From Variovorax sp. OV700 (GTDB lineage Bacteria; Pseudomonadota; Gammaproteobacteria; Burkholderiales; Burkholderiaceae_C), in NCBI RefSeq assembly GCF_900099805.1, contig NZ_FNDR01000016.1, forward strand, positions 1-64,000: 64,000 nt of DNA, written 5' to 3'. The stretch's first letter is position 1. The number at the start of each line of letters is the position of its first letter. The notes under the pieces are model-generated. The model worked only from the letters and a program-made list of their open reading frames with translations. It was not told the origin of the DNA and did no database searches. Shown piece after piece: positions 16,233 to 24,627 of the stretch. Position numbers and translations under genes: made by a program.

Positions 16233-17594
16233 CTACTGCGGCTTGGCCCGTGTGACGCGCCAGACCACGTTGCCCACGTCGTCCGCCACCAGCAGCGCGC
16301 CGTTCTTGTCGAGCGCCACGCCCACCGGCCGGCCCTGCGCCTTTTCGTCCGCCGTGAGGAAACCGGTCAGCACGTCGACCGGCGGCCCGCTCGGGTTGCC
16401 GCCGATGAAGGGCACGAACACCACCTTGTAGCCCGACTTGGGCTTGCGGTTCCACGAACCGTGCTCGCCGATGAAGGCACCGCCCGCGAATTCGGCGGGC
16501 ATGCCGCGCCCGTCGGAAAACACCAGCCCCAGCGGTGCAACGTGCGAGCCGAGGGCGTAGTCGGGCACGACGGCCTTGGCCACCAGGTCGGGCTTCTGCG
16601 GCGTGACACGCGCATCCACGTGGCCGCCGTAGTAGCTCCAGGGCCAGCCGTAGAAGGCGCCATCCTTCACGGAGGTCAGGTAGTCGGGCACGAGATCGCT
16701 GCCGATTTCGTCGCGCTCGTTGACCACGGTCCACAGCGCCTTGGTCTCGGGGTGCCAGGCCAGGCCGTTCGGGTTGCGCAGGCCGCTCGCGAACAGGCGC
16801 TTCTCGCCGCTCTTCACGTCGACCTCCCAGATGGCGGCGCGGCCTTCTTCGGCGGCGAACCCGTTCTCGCCGATGTTGCTGTTGGAGCCGACCGTGACGT
16901 AGAGCTTGGTGCCGTCGGGATTGGCGATCACGTTCTTGGTCCAGTGGTGGTTGATGCCCGCCGGCAGCGGCGTGACCACCGTGGGCGTGGCGCTCGCCGA
17001 GGTCTGGCCTTCGGTGTAGGGCACCTTGACGAGCGCGTCGGCGTTGGCAATGAAAAGCTCATTGCCGACCAGCGCCATGCCGAAGGGCGAACTCAGGTTC
17101 GAGAGGAAAACGTGCCGCACCTCGGCCGCGCCGTCTCCGTCAGCATCGCGCAGCAGCGTGATTCGGTTGGGGCTGGGCACGCCCGCGCCAGCGCGGCTCA
17201 TGACCTTGCCCATGACCCAGTCGCGGATCTTGGCCATGGGGCCGCCGCCGCCGTCGGCGGTGCCCTCGGGCTTGGGCGGCTTGTTGCTTTCGGCCACCAG
17301 CACGTCGCCATTGGGGAGGGTGTAGACCCAGCGCGGATGGTCCAGCCCGCGCGCCAGCGCATTCACGCGCAGGCCGTCGGCGGCCTTGGGCCCGGCGGTG
17401 TCCGACCACCCGACCGCAGTGGCCACGTTGACGGTGGGAATCAGCGTCTTGTTGGGCTCGGCCAGTTGCGGCCGCGGTCCGATGGTGGCTTCGGGGGGCA
17501 TCTTGGCGGCTTCGCCGCAGCCCGCCAGCGCCAGCACTACGGCCACGGCGGCCATGGAGATCAGGGAAGAAACGGCGATGTTCGGTACCTTCAT
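16233..17594 (-). CDS. Sorbosone dehydrogenase-family lipoprotein (PQQ-type beta-propeller)
   Basis: 453 residues. The signal peptide ends in a lipobox (LALAGC, Cys26), so it is predicted to be a lipidated periplasmic protein. The mature part has repeated propeller blades such as DHPRWVYTLPNGDVLVAESN, RITLLRDADGDGAAEVRHVF, SSPFGMALVGNELFIANADA, GLRNPNGLAWHPETKALWTV, and FVPFIGGNPSGPPVDVLTGF. These are hallmarks of the L-sorbosone / PQQ-dependent sugar dehydrogenase family, which oxidises sugars or aldehydes. No PQQ synthesis gene is in the window. It is monocistronic and converges on the GNAT gene. Confidence 0.88.
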   Translation of the reverse strand: MKVPNIAVSSLISMAAVAVVLALAGCGEAAKMPPEATIGPRPQLAEPNKTLIPTVNVATAVGWSDTAGPKAADGLRVNALARGLDHPRWVYTLPNGDVLVAESNKPPKPEGTADGGGGPMAKIRDWVMGKVMSRAGAGVPSPNRITLLRDADGDGAAEVRHVFLSNLSSPFGMALVGNELFIANADALVKVPYTEGQTSASATPTVVTPLPAGINHHWTKNVIANPDGTKLYVTVGSNSNIGENGFAAEEGRAAIWEVDVKSGEKRLFASGLRNPNGLAWHPETKALWTVVNERDEIGSDLVPDYLTSVKDGAFYGWPWSYYGGHVDARVTPQKPDLVAKAVVPDYALGSHVAPLGLVFSDGRGMPAEFAGGAFIGEHGSWNRKPKSGYKVVFVPFIGGNPSGPPVDVLTGFLTADEKAQGRPVGVALDKNGALLVADDVGNVVWRVTRAKPQ

Positions 17595-17730
17595 TCGCTC
17601 TCCTCGGTTGTCGCGGCATGCCGGCCGCTTTGTAGCAAATCATGCGGACAGCGTCGGCATGGGCTGTCGGTCATGGGCGCTTTTTGGCGTGGGCGCACCC
17701 CATCGGCGCATCGCCGCTACCATCGGCCGC

Positions 17731-18480
17731 ATGACCGACGACTTGTTCCGTGCCGACGCCTACCTGCGCTCCTGCGAAGCCCGCATTCTGCGCATCGACG
17801 AGACTGGCGTCGTGCTGGACCGCACCGTGTTCTATCCGCTGGGCGGCGGGCAGGCCGGCGATACCGGCGTGCTGGCGCTGGCCGATGGCCGCGAAATCGC
17901 CATTGCCGACACCCGCAAGGCCAAAAACGACGAAGGCCAGCCCACCGCCGAATTCGTTCACGTGCCGGCCCCCGGGCAAGCTGAACTGCTCGCCGCGCTG
18001 AAGCCCGGCGACACGGTGACGGCGCGCCTCGACTGGGAGCGCCGCCACCGGCTGATGCGCTTTCACACCGCCAGCCACCTGCTGTGCCACCTCGTGCCGG
18101 TGCCGGTGAACGGCTGCTCGATCACGCCCGACTACGCCCGCATCGACTTTCACATGACCGATCCGCTCGACAAGGAAGCGCTGACCGCCGGCCTCGCGCG
18201 GCTGGTGGAAGCGGCGCATCCGCTGACCGTGGGCGCCATCACCGACGAGGAGCTCGACGCGAATCCGGCGCTGGTGAAGAGCATGAGCGTGCAGCCGCCG
18301 CGCGGCACGGGCACCGTGCGCACCATCCGCATCGGCGGCGAGGGCGGTGCGCAGATCGATTTCCAGCCCTGCGGCGGCACGCATGTTGCAAACACCTTGG
18401 AGATTGGCGCGGTGGTGGTCACCAAAATCGAGAAAAAGAGCGCCAACAGCCGCCGCGTGGTGCTGGGCTGGGCCGCTTGA
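17731..18480 (+). CDS. Alanyl-tRNA editing protein (AlaX-like)
   Basis: 249 residues from ATG 17731. The zinc-binding editing-site residues are visible: HTASH (His112, His116) and CGGTHV (Cys214, His218). Both motifs are shared with the AlaRS editing domain. There is no aminoacylation domain, so it is a free-standing trans-editing factor that hydrolyses Ser- or Gly-tRNA(Ala). The N-terminal YPLGGGQAGDTG block is typical. It stands alone, 54 bases upstream of the dsbD gene. Confidence 0.92.
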   Translation: MTDDLFRADAYLRSCEARILRIDETGVVLDRTVFYPLGGGQAGDTGVLALADGREIAIADTRKAKNDEGQPTAEFVHVPAPGQAELLAALKPGDTVTARLDWERRHRLMRFHTASHLLCHLVPVPVNGCSITPDYARIDFHMTDPLDKEALTAGLARLVEAAHPLTVGAITDEELDANPALVKSMSVQPPRGTGTVRTIRIGGEGGAQIDFQPCGGTHVANTLEIGAVVVTKIEKKSANSRRVVLGWAA

Positions 18481-18534
18481 GGCTCCAATAAACACCCGGA
18501 ACTTCGCACCGCCCGCCCGCTCCGACTCATCGGC

Positions 18535-20763
18535 ATGATCTTTTCCCGCTTCTTTCAACTCGCTACGTTTCTGGTAGCAACCGCCGCAGCCTGCATGCCG
18601 GCTGCGGCTCAATTGGTATCCAAGCCGGGTGCTGTCGTCACCACCCCGCATGTGCGCGCCGAACTGGTTGCGCACGCGCCGGAGGGCGTGACGCCGGGCG
18701 CACCGGTCTGGGTCGGGCTGCAGATCACCCATCAGCCCGAGTGGCACACCTATTGGAAGAACGCCGGCGATTCCGGCCTGCCCACCGAACTGAACTGGAC
18801 GCTGCCGCCGGGCGTGGCGGCCGGCGACATCGCGTGGCCGGTGCCGAAGAAGATTCCCGTAGGCACGCTGGCCAACTACGGCTACGAGGGCACGGTGCTG
18901 CTGCCGGTGCCGCTCGAGGTGTCGAGTAATTTCAAGCCGCCGCTGGCCCTGGGCGCGGGGGCTTCGTCGATGGACATCCGGCTCAAGGCCACGTGGCTGG
19001 TGTGCCGCAAGGAATGCATTCCCGAGGAAGGCGAGTTCACCCTCGCGCTGCCGCTGCAGGGCTCCACGGCGCTGCACAAGGCCGATTTCGATGCCGCCCA
19101 GGCGGCCCAGCCGCAGCCGCTCGCCACGCCGGGCGCCGTCGAGGTCAATGGCAACAAGCTGCAAGTGCGCCTCGAAGGCCTGCCGGCCGCCGCACAGGGC
19201 AAGACGCTGGGCTTCTTCCCCGAGACGCCCGAGCTGATCCGCACCGCCGCGGAGTCGGGCAAGGACTGGACGCAGAGTTGGGAGGGCAGCACCTGGACGG
19301 CCACGCTGCCGCTGGCCGACCAGCGCAGCGCCAGCCCCACGACCTTGCCACTGGTGGTGGCGCTGGCCGAAACCGACCGGCAACCGGGCCAGCCGTTGGC
19401 CTGGCGCACCGAGGCGCCGGTCAGCGGCACCTGGCCGGCGGCCGCTGCGCCGCGCGCCGAAGTGTCGCCCGCGCTGCAGGCTGCGCTTGCCGCGAACGCA
19501 GCGAGCGCGGCGAGTGCCGCCGCGTCGTCGTCGCCCACAGACCTGCCTCCCCAACCCGCCGGCACCTTCGTTGTCGCCTTGCTGGGCGCATTGCTCGGCG
19601 GCCTGCTGCTCAACCTCATGCCCTGCGTGTTCCCGATCCTGGCCATCAAGGTGCTGGGCTTCGCGCGGCAGGCCGGCAACCGCAGCGCGCACCGCACGGC
19701 GGGCCTGGCTTACACCGCGGGCGTCATGCTTTCGTTCCTCGCCTTGGGCGGCGCCATGCTGGCGCTGCGCGCAGCCGGCGCCCAACTCGGCTGGGGCTTC
19801 CAGCTGCAATCGCCAGCCGTGGTGGCGGCGCTGGCGGCGCTGTTCACGCTGATGGGCCTCAATCTTGTGGGCGTCTTCGAATTCGGCCGCGCGGCGCCGG
19901 TGTCGCTGTGCTCGGCGCAGGCCAAGCACCCGATCGCCAACGACTTTCTCTCGGGCGTTCTCGCGGTGGTGATCGCATCGCCCTGCACCGCCCCGTTCAT
20001 GGGCGCTTCGCTCGGCTTTGCGATCGGGCTCCCGGCCACGCAAGCCCTGCTGCTGTTCGCCGCGTTGGGCCTGGGGCTGGCGCTGCCCTACCTGGTGGCG
20101 GGCTTCGTTCCTGCCATTGCGCGGCTGCTGCCGAAGCCTGGACCGTGGATGGGCACGCTGCGCCGGCTGCTGGCTTTCCCGATGTTCGCCACGGTGGCAT
20201 GGCTGGTCTGGGTGCTGGGCCAGCAAAGCGGCATCGACGGTGCCGGCACGCTGCTCGCATTGCTGGTGTGCATGGCGGCCATCGTGTGGGCGCTGACGCT
20301 GCGCGGCCGCACGCGGCTGGTCATTGCCTCGGTGCTGGTCGCCTTTACGGCGGTGCTCACCGCCGCCATCGGCCGCAACGTGCTGCAGGCGGTGGAGCCG
20401 GCCAAGCTCGCGTCCAACACCAGCCAGCGCTGGCAGCCCTGGTCGGCCGATCGCGTCTCCGAGCTCACGGGCGCGGGGCAGCCGGTGTTCATTGACTTCA
20501 CGGCCGCCTGGTGCGTGACCTGCCAGTACAACAAGAAGGCCACGCTGGCGGACGCCGACGTACTGGCCGACTTCGACAGCAAGAAGGTTGCGATGCTGCG
20601 GGCCGACTGGACGCGCCGCGATCCCGCCATCACGGCCGCGCTGACCTCGCTCGGGCGCAGCGGCGTGCCGCTGTACGTGCTGCAGGCGCCCGGCAAGCCG
20701 CCGGTCGTGCTGACCGAGATTCTGGGCAAGGACGAGGTGCGCGCGGCGCTGGCTTCGCTTTGA
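18535..20763 (+). CDS. dsbD: Protein-disulfide reductase DsbD (ScsB-like)
   Basis: 742 residues. A signal peptide (cleavage near AAAQ) precedes a periplasmic N-terminal domain that starts VSKPGAVVTTPHVRAELVAH and contains the WHTYWKNAGDSGLPT signature of the DsbC/ScsB-type corrector domain. Residues about 340-610 form the transmembrane electron conduit, with the two redox cysteines in LMPCVFPI (Cys364) and SPCTAPFMG (Cys484). The C-terminal thioredoxin domain has WCVTC (Cys660, Cys663). Electrons move from cytosolic thioredoxin to periplasmic partners. The following redoxin gene, 91 bases away, is a plausible partner. Confidence 0.92.
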   Translation: MIFSRFFQLATFLVATAAACMPAAAQLVSKPGAVVTTPHVRAELVAHAPEGVTPGAPVWVGLQITHQPEWHTYWKNAGDSGLPTELNWTLPPGVAAGDIAWPVPKKIPVGTLANYGYEGTVLLPVPLEVSSNFKPPLALGAGASSMDIRLKATWLVCRKECIPEEGEFTLALPLQGSTALHKADFDAAQAAQPQPLATPGAVEVNGNKLQVRLEGLPAAAQGKTLGFFPETPELIRTAAESGKDWTQSWEGSTWTATLPLADQRSASPTTLPLVVALAETDRQPGQPLAWRTEAPVSGTWPAAAAPRAEVSPALQAALAANAASAASAAASSSPTDLPPQPAGTFVVALLGALLGGLLLNLMPCVFPILAIKVLGFARQAGNRSAHRTAGLAYTAGVMLSFLALGGAMLALRAAGAQLGWGFQLQSPAVVAALAALFTLMGLNLVGVFEFGRAAPVSLCSAQAKHPIANDFLSGVLAVVIASPCTAPFMGASLGFAIGLPATQALLLFAALGLGLALPYLVAGFVPAIARLLPKPGPWMGTLRRLLAFPMFATVAWLVWVLGQQSGIDGAGTLLALLVCMAAIVWALTLRGRTRLVIASVLVAFTAVLTAAIGRNVLQAVEPAKLASNTSQRWQPWSADRVSELTGAGQPVFIDFTAAWCVTCQYNKKATLADADVLADFDSKKVAMLRADWTRRDPAITAALTSLGRSGVPLYVLQAPGKPPVVLTEILGKDEVRAALASL

Positions 20764-20769
20764 CCCCGG

Positions 20770-20788
20770 TGTGACATGGGTTGTCACA
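20770..20788. promoter_or_regulatory. Inverted repeat between dsbD and the redoxin gene
   Basis: TGTGACA at 20770-20776 is a perfect inverted match to TGTCACA at 20782-20788, with a five-base centre. It lies just after the dsbD stop and 67 bases before the redoxin start. There is no T-run after it, so it is not an intrinsic terminator. The half-sites resemble CRP boxes, but the spacing between TGTGA and TCACA is nine bases, not six. It could be an operator of an unknown regulator or an mRNA hairpin. Confidence 0.4.
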
Positions 20789-20854
20789 TGCACATGAGCA
20801 AAGCGCTCTAAGCTGTCGCCGTTGTTCGTTTTTATTTTGGAGTTCTAGCTGGCC

Positions 20855-21547
20855 ATGTCAGTTTCGCCATCTTCCGACTCGCGTTCTCTCCGTGCCGCGC
20901 GCCATGCCCGCGCCGCTCTCAGCCGCGCCTCGCGCCGCGCTGTCGTGGCCGCCGCCGTGGCCCTGGGTGCCACCTTCCTGATGGGCAACCACGCCTTCGC
21001 CGCGCCCGCCGTGGGCCAGCAGGCGCCCGACTTCGTTGCCGTGGACACCAGCGGCGCCAAGCACAAGCTCTCCGACTTCGCCGGCAAGTTCGTGGTGCTC
21101 GAGTGGACCAACCCGGGCTGCCCCTTCGTGCGCAAGCACTACAACAGCGGGAACATGCCCGCCACTCAAAAGGCCGCTACGGCCCAGGGCGTGGTCTGGC
21201 TGTCGGTCAACTCCACCGAGCGCGCGGCCAGCGACTACCTGCAACCCGCCGCGCTCGACGCATGGATGAAGTCGCAAAAGGCGTCGCCCACCGCGATGCT
21301 GATGGACGAAGACGGCGTGATCGGCCAGGCCTACGGCGCGCGCACCACGCCGCACATCTTCATCATCGATCCCAAGGGCATGCTGGTGTATGCGGGCGGC
21401 ATCGACAGCATCGCGTCGGCCCGGCCCGACGACATCAAGGCCGCGACCAACTATGTGAACCAGGCGCTGGGCGAAGCCTTCGGCGGCAAACCGATCTCGG
21501 CGGCCTCGACGCGGCCCTACGGCTGCTCGGTGAAATACAAGAGCTGA
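20855..21547 (+). CDS. Exported thioredoxin-like (redoxin) protein
   Basis: 230 residues. The first ~50 residues contain a twin-arginine-like SRRAVVAAAVALGATFLMG stretch and end NHAFAAP, so export is predicted (Tat or Sec). The mature domain opens VGQQAPDFVAVDTSGAKHKL, an AhpC/TSA-type start, and has TNPGCPFVRKHYN, with one cysteine where thioredoxins have CxxC. TTPHIFIIDPKGMLVYAGGI is the cis-Pro region. A second cysteine is near the C-terminus (PYGCSVKY). This TlpA/peroxiredoxin-like family with GCPFVRKHY is widespread but poorly characterised. It lies next to dsbD, which may keep it reduced. Confidence 0.85.
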   Translation: MSVSPSSDSRSLRAARHARAALSRASRRAVVAAAVALGATFLMGNHAFAAPAVGQQAPDFVAVDTSGAKHKLSDFAGKFVVLEWTNPGCPFVRKHYNSGNMPATQKAATAQGVVWLSVNSTERAASDYLQPAALDAWMKSQKASPTAMLMDEDGVIGQAYGARTTPHIFIIDPKGMLVYAGGIDSIASARPDDIKAATNYVNQALGEAFGGKPISAASTRPYGCSVKYKS

Positions 21548-21652
21548 AGCAGGACAGCCCGCGAGTGACAGCTAGCTGACTCGCGCGGTCAGGCAGCGGT
21601 CGGGAACCCCGGCCTACCCTTGGCGCATTACATCGCCCAAGGGGACAACGAG

Positions 21653-22999
21653 ATGAATCCTGCGCACTCCGACGCGCAACCGGGCACGGCCGCCCGCGCC
21701 CTTTCTTCCAGCACCGGCTCCTCCTCGAAATTGGCCACCGTCCTGCGCGTGACGGGCGGCAATTTCATGGAGATGTTCGACTTCTTCCTGTTCGGCTTCT
21801 ACGCCACGCAGATCTCGAAGGCCTTCTTCCCGGCGGGCGACGAGTTCGCTTCGCTGATGCTGACCTTCATGACCTTTGGCGCGGGCTTCCTGATGCGGCC
21901 GCTGGGCGCGATCTTTCTCGGCGCGTATGTCGACCGCGTGGGGCGACGCAAGGGCCTGATCGTCACGCTCGCACTGATGGCGCTCGGCACGCTGCTCATT
22001 GCCTGCGTACCGGCCTACGCCACCATCGGCTTCGCGGCGCCGCTCCTGGTGCTCATCGGTCGGCTGCTGCAGGGTTTTTCGGCCGGCGTGGAACTGGGCG
22101 GCGTCTCGGTCTACTTGTCGGAGATGGCCACGCCGGGGCGCAAGGGCTTCTACGTGAGCTGGCAGTCGGCCAGCCAGCAGGTGGCGATCATCGTGGCGGC
22201 GGCACTGGGCTATTGGCTCAACGTGACCTTCACCTCGCAGGAGATCGGCGACTTCTACTGGCGCATTCCGTTCTTCGTCGGCTGCCTGATCGTGCCGGTG
22301 CTCTTCATCATCCGGCGTTCGCTGCAGGAGACCGAGGAGTTCATGGCGCGCAAACACCGGCCCGATGCACGCGAGATATTCCAGTCGATGGTGGCCAACT
22401 GGGGCCTCGTGGTGGCGGGAATGATGCTGGTGTCGATGACCACGGTGTCGTTCTACCTGATCACGGTCTACACGCCCACCTTCGGCAAGTCGGTGCTGCA
22501 CCTGAGCACGACCGATGCGCTCATCGTCACGCTGTGCGTGGCCGTCTCCAACTTCATCTGGCTGCCGGTGATGGGCTCGCTGTCCGACCGCGTCGGCCGC
22601 AAGCCGCTGTTGATCCTGTTCACGGTCCTGACCATCTTCACCGCGTACCCGTCGCTCAAATGGCTGGTGGGCGCGCCGAGCTTCGGGCGCATGCTCGAGG
22701 TCGAGCTCTGGCTGTCGTTCCTCTATGCCAGCTACAACGGCGCGATGGTGGTGGCGCTCACCGAGGTGATGCCGGTCAACGTGCGCACCGCCGGCTTCTC
22801 GCTGGCCTACAGCCTCGCGACGGCGCTGTTCGGCGGCTTCACGCCGGCCATTGCCACCGGCCTCATCGAGATGACGGGCGACAAGGGCGCGCCGGGCCTG
22901 TGGATGACCGCGGCCGCCGTCTGCGGGCTTTTCGCGACGCTGATGCTCTACCGGCGCAACGTGAGCCCGGCCGATTCGCGGCGCGTGCCGGTGGTCTGA
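21653..22999 (+). CDS. MHS-family MFS symporter, citrate/tricarballylate-like
   Basis: 448 residues from ATG 21653, preceded by GGGGAC. Twelve membrane helices are expected. The metabolite:proton symporter branch is indicated by NFMEMFDFFLFGFYATQISK near the N-terminus and by the loop 2-3 motif GAYVDRVGRRKGL. The FFLFGFYATQISKAFFP start is close to that of citrate-proton and tricarballylate symporters. LLQGFSAGVELGG is the usual helix 5 block. It should import a carboxylate with protons. No linked catabolic genes are present. The ORF could be extended by 11 codons upstream, but the shorter start fits the ribosome site better. Confidence 0.87.
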   Translation: MNPAHSDAQPGTAARALSSSTGSSSKLATVLRVTGGNFMEMFDFFLFGFYATQISKAFFPAGDEFASLMLTFMTFGAGFLMRPLGAIFLGAYVDRVGRRKGLIVTLALMALGTLLIACVPAYATIGFAAPLLVLIGRLLQGFSAGVELGGVSVYLSEMATPGRKGFYVSWQSASQQVAIIVAAALGYWLNVTFTSQEIGDFYWRIPFFVGCLIVPVLFIIRRSLQETEEFMARKHRPDAREIFQSMVANWGLVVAGMMLVSMTTVSFYLITVYTPTFGKSVLHLSTTDALIVTLCVAVSNFIWLPVMGSLSDRVGRKPLLILFTVLTIFTAYPSLKWLVGAPSFGRMLEVELWLSFLYASYNGAMVVALTEVMPVNVRTAGFSLAYSLATALFGGFTPAIATGLIEMTGDKGAPGLWMTAAAVCGLFATLMLYRRNVSPADSRRVPVV

Positions 23000-23064
23000 G
23001 TTTTTTCAGGCCTGCCGCAGGGTCGTCGCAGGAGCCAGGCGCGGGCCCCTGCGACAATCGGGAC

Positions 23065-24174
23065 ATGCCTTTCGCCCCATTGCAAAACGACACTTTCCTG
23101 CGGGCCTGCTGGCGCCAGGCCACAGACCACACGCCCGTCTGGCTCATGCGCCAGGCCGGGCGCTACCTGCCCGAATACGTGGCCACCCGTGCCAAGGCCG
23201 GCAGCTTCATGGGGCTCGCGACCAACGTCGACTACGCGACGGAGGTCACGCTGCAGCCGCTCGAGCGCTATCCGCTCGATGCGGCGATCCTGTTTTCCGA
23301 CATCCTCACCGTGCCCGACGCGATGGGCCTGGGCCTGTCGTTCGAGGCCGGCGAAGGCCCGCGCTTCGCGCGCCCGGTGCAGGGCGAAGCGGCCGTTGCG
23401 GCACTCGAGGTGCCCGACATGGCCAAGCTGCGCTATGTGTTCGACGCCGTGGCATCGATCCGCAAAGCGCTCGATGGCCGGGTGCCGCTCATCGGCTTCT
23501 CGGGCAGCCCGTGGACGCTCGCCTGCTACATGGTGGAAGGTGCGGGCTCGAGCGACTACCGGCTCGTAAAGAGCATGCTCTACAGCCGTCCCGACCTGAT
23601 GCACCGCCTGCTCGCAGTCAATGCCGATTCGGTGGCCGCTTATCTCAATGCGCAGATCGACGCCGGCGCGCAGGCCGTGATGGTGTTCGACAGCTGGGGC
23701 GGCGTGCTGGCTGACGGCGCGTTCCAGGAATTCAGCCTCGCCTACACGGCGCGCGTGCTGGCCGGCCTGAAGCGCAACGGCGCCGACGGGCAACCCGTGC
23801 CGCGCATCGTGTTCACCAAGGGCGGCGGCCTGTGGCTCGAGGCCATGCGCGCGCTCGACTGCGAAGTGCTCGGCGTCGACTGGACCGTGAACCTCGCGGC
23901 GGCGCGCCGGCTGGTGGGCGACGGCGAAGACGGCAAGGCCAAGGCCCTGCAAGGCAACATCGATCCCAACGTGCTGTTCGCGCCGCCCGCGCAGATCGAA
24001 GCCGAGGTGGCCAAGGTGCTGAACGCTTTCGGCAAGCCGCACGCCAATGCCAGCGTGGCCGGGCCGACCCATATCTTCAACCTGGGCCATGGCATCAGCC
24101 AGTTCACGCCGCCGGACCACGTGGCAGCGCTGGTGCAGGCAGTGCACGCCCAATCGCGCGCCCTGCGCGGCTGA
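23065..24174 (+). CDS. hemE: Uroporphyrinogen decarboxylase
   Basis: 369 residues, close to the normal length. Diagnostic motifs are present: PVWLMRQAGRYLPEY (Arg ligands for substrate carboxylates), AILFSDILTVPDAMG (the conserved active-site Asp), IGFSGSPWTLACYMVEG, VMVFDSWGGVL, and near the C-terminus FNLGHGISQFTPPDHV. The enzyme removes four carboxyl groups from uroporphyrinogen III in haem synthesis and is cytosolic. Starts at ATG 23065. It is followed by the 453-base gap and then priA. Confidence 0.97.
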   Translation: MPFAPLQNDTFLRACWRQATDHTPVWLMRQAGRYLPEYVATRAKAGSFMGLATNVDYATEVTLQPLERYPLDAAILFSDILTVPDAMGLGLSFEAGEGPRFARPVQGEAAVAALEVPDMAKLRYVFDAVASIRKALDGRVPLIGFSGSPWTLACYMVEGAGSSDYRLVKSMLYSRPDLMHRLLAVNADSVAAYLNAQIDAGAQAVMVFDSWGGVLADGAFQEFSLAYTARVLAGLKRNGADGQPVPRIVFTKGGGLWLEAMRALDCEVLGVDWTVNLAAARRLVGDGEDGKAKALQGNIDPNVLFAPPAQIEAEVAKVLNAFGKPHANASVAGPTHIFNLGHGISQFTPPDHVAALVQAVHAQSRALRG

Positions 24175-24274
24175 GACGTGTAACCACGCGGGCGGGCTGC
24201 GCCAGGACGCTTGCGGCGTTGAAAATCAATTCCGAGCCGTTTGTCAAGCGTAAAAACGGCGTAGGAGGCCCGAC

Positions 24275-24283
24275 TTATGCACA
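24275..24283 (+). promoter_or_regulatory. DnaA-box-like site TTATGCACA
   Basis: It matches TTATNCACA exactly and differs from the strong box TTATCCACA at one position. It lies 101 bases after the hemE stop and has the same orientation as the stronger site at 24462. Function is inferred only. Confidence 0.4.
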
Positions 24284-24327
24284 AAACATGTGCTGCACTG
24301 CGCAAGAACATCTGAAGGGCCCTGCTC

Positions 24328-24356
24328 TTTGCTTCCAAAGCAATAGCAGCGCTAAG
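24328..24356. repeat. Degenerate copy of a dispersed Comamonadaceae extragenic repeat
   Basis: TTGCTT (24329-24334) pairs with AAGCAA (24338-24343), and the copy continues AATAGCAGCGCT. I recall a common repeat in this family with a core such as TTGCTATCAAAACAATAGCAGCGC. Here the hairpin arm is altered but the AATAGCAGCGCT tail is kept. The identification rests on recall, not on a search. Confidence 0.45.
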
Positions 24357-24461
24357 TTGTTGATTCATATAGGATTTGGATTTTGCTTTTTTTGAGGGCA
24401 ACCCAGTCAGAGGCTTGATCTGCAAGGCTCGCGCGCGTGTCGAGCCCTGTTGTCAACAAAG

Positions 24462-24470
24462 TTATCCACA
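24462..24470 (+). promoter_or_regulatory. Perfect DnaA box TTATCCACA upstream of priA
   Basis: It is an exact match to the high-affinity DnaA box. It lies 158 bases before the priA start, in the AT-richer part of the gap. A nearby TTGTCAACAA palindrome is at about 24450-24459. It could regulate priA or titrate DnaA. There is no AT-rich unwinding element, dnaA gene or box cluster, so an origin is not proposed. Confidence 0.5.
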
Positions 24471-24627
24471 GAAACTCTGGACGACCGTCAAACTGCTGAA
24501 AAATCAACAACTTAAGTGGTATTGCTCAAAGTCGCATTAACAAACCTGGCCAACAAGGACGCTCATTTCTTTCCCCCTCGAAGCCCCCGAAACAGATACA
24601 GCAACGCCGGCCAGCGCGACCGCGGCG

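Larger units (their letters stand above)
24175..24627. other. hemE-priA intergenic region, 453 bases without a credible gene
   Basis: No ORF here has convincing coding character. The region is clearly more AT-rich than its flanks in its middle part. It contains two matches to the DnaA-box consensus TTATNCACA in the same orientation, a short hairpin within a degenerate dispersed repeat at 24328-24356, and a T-run near 24390. The last ~100 bases presumably hold the priA promoter. Confidence 0.8.

Noticed and set aside
20770..20788. CRP binding site
   Set aside because: The spacing between TGTGA and TCACA is nine bases, not the required six.
17671..20793. Open frame of over 1000 codons on the minus strand, antisense to the AlaX-like and dsbD genes
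   Set aside because: It is a shadow of high-GC coding DNA on the other strand; the translation is rich in Arg, His, Gln and Ala and shows no domain.
24462..24470. Replication origin near the DnaA box
   Set aside because: Only two box matches, with no AT-rich unwinding element, dnaA, dnaN or parAB genes nearby.
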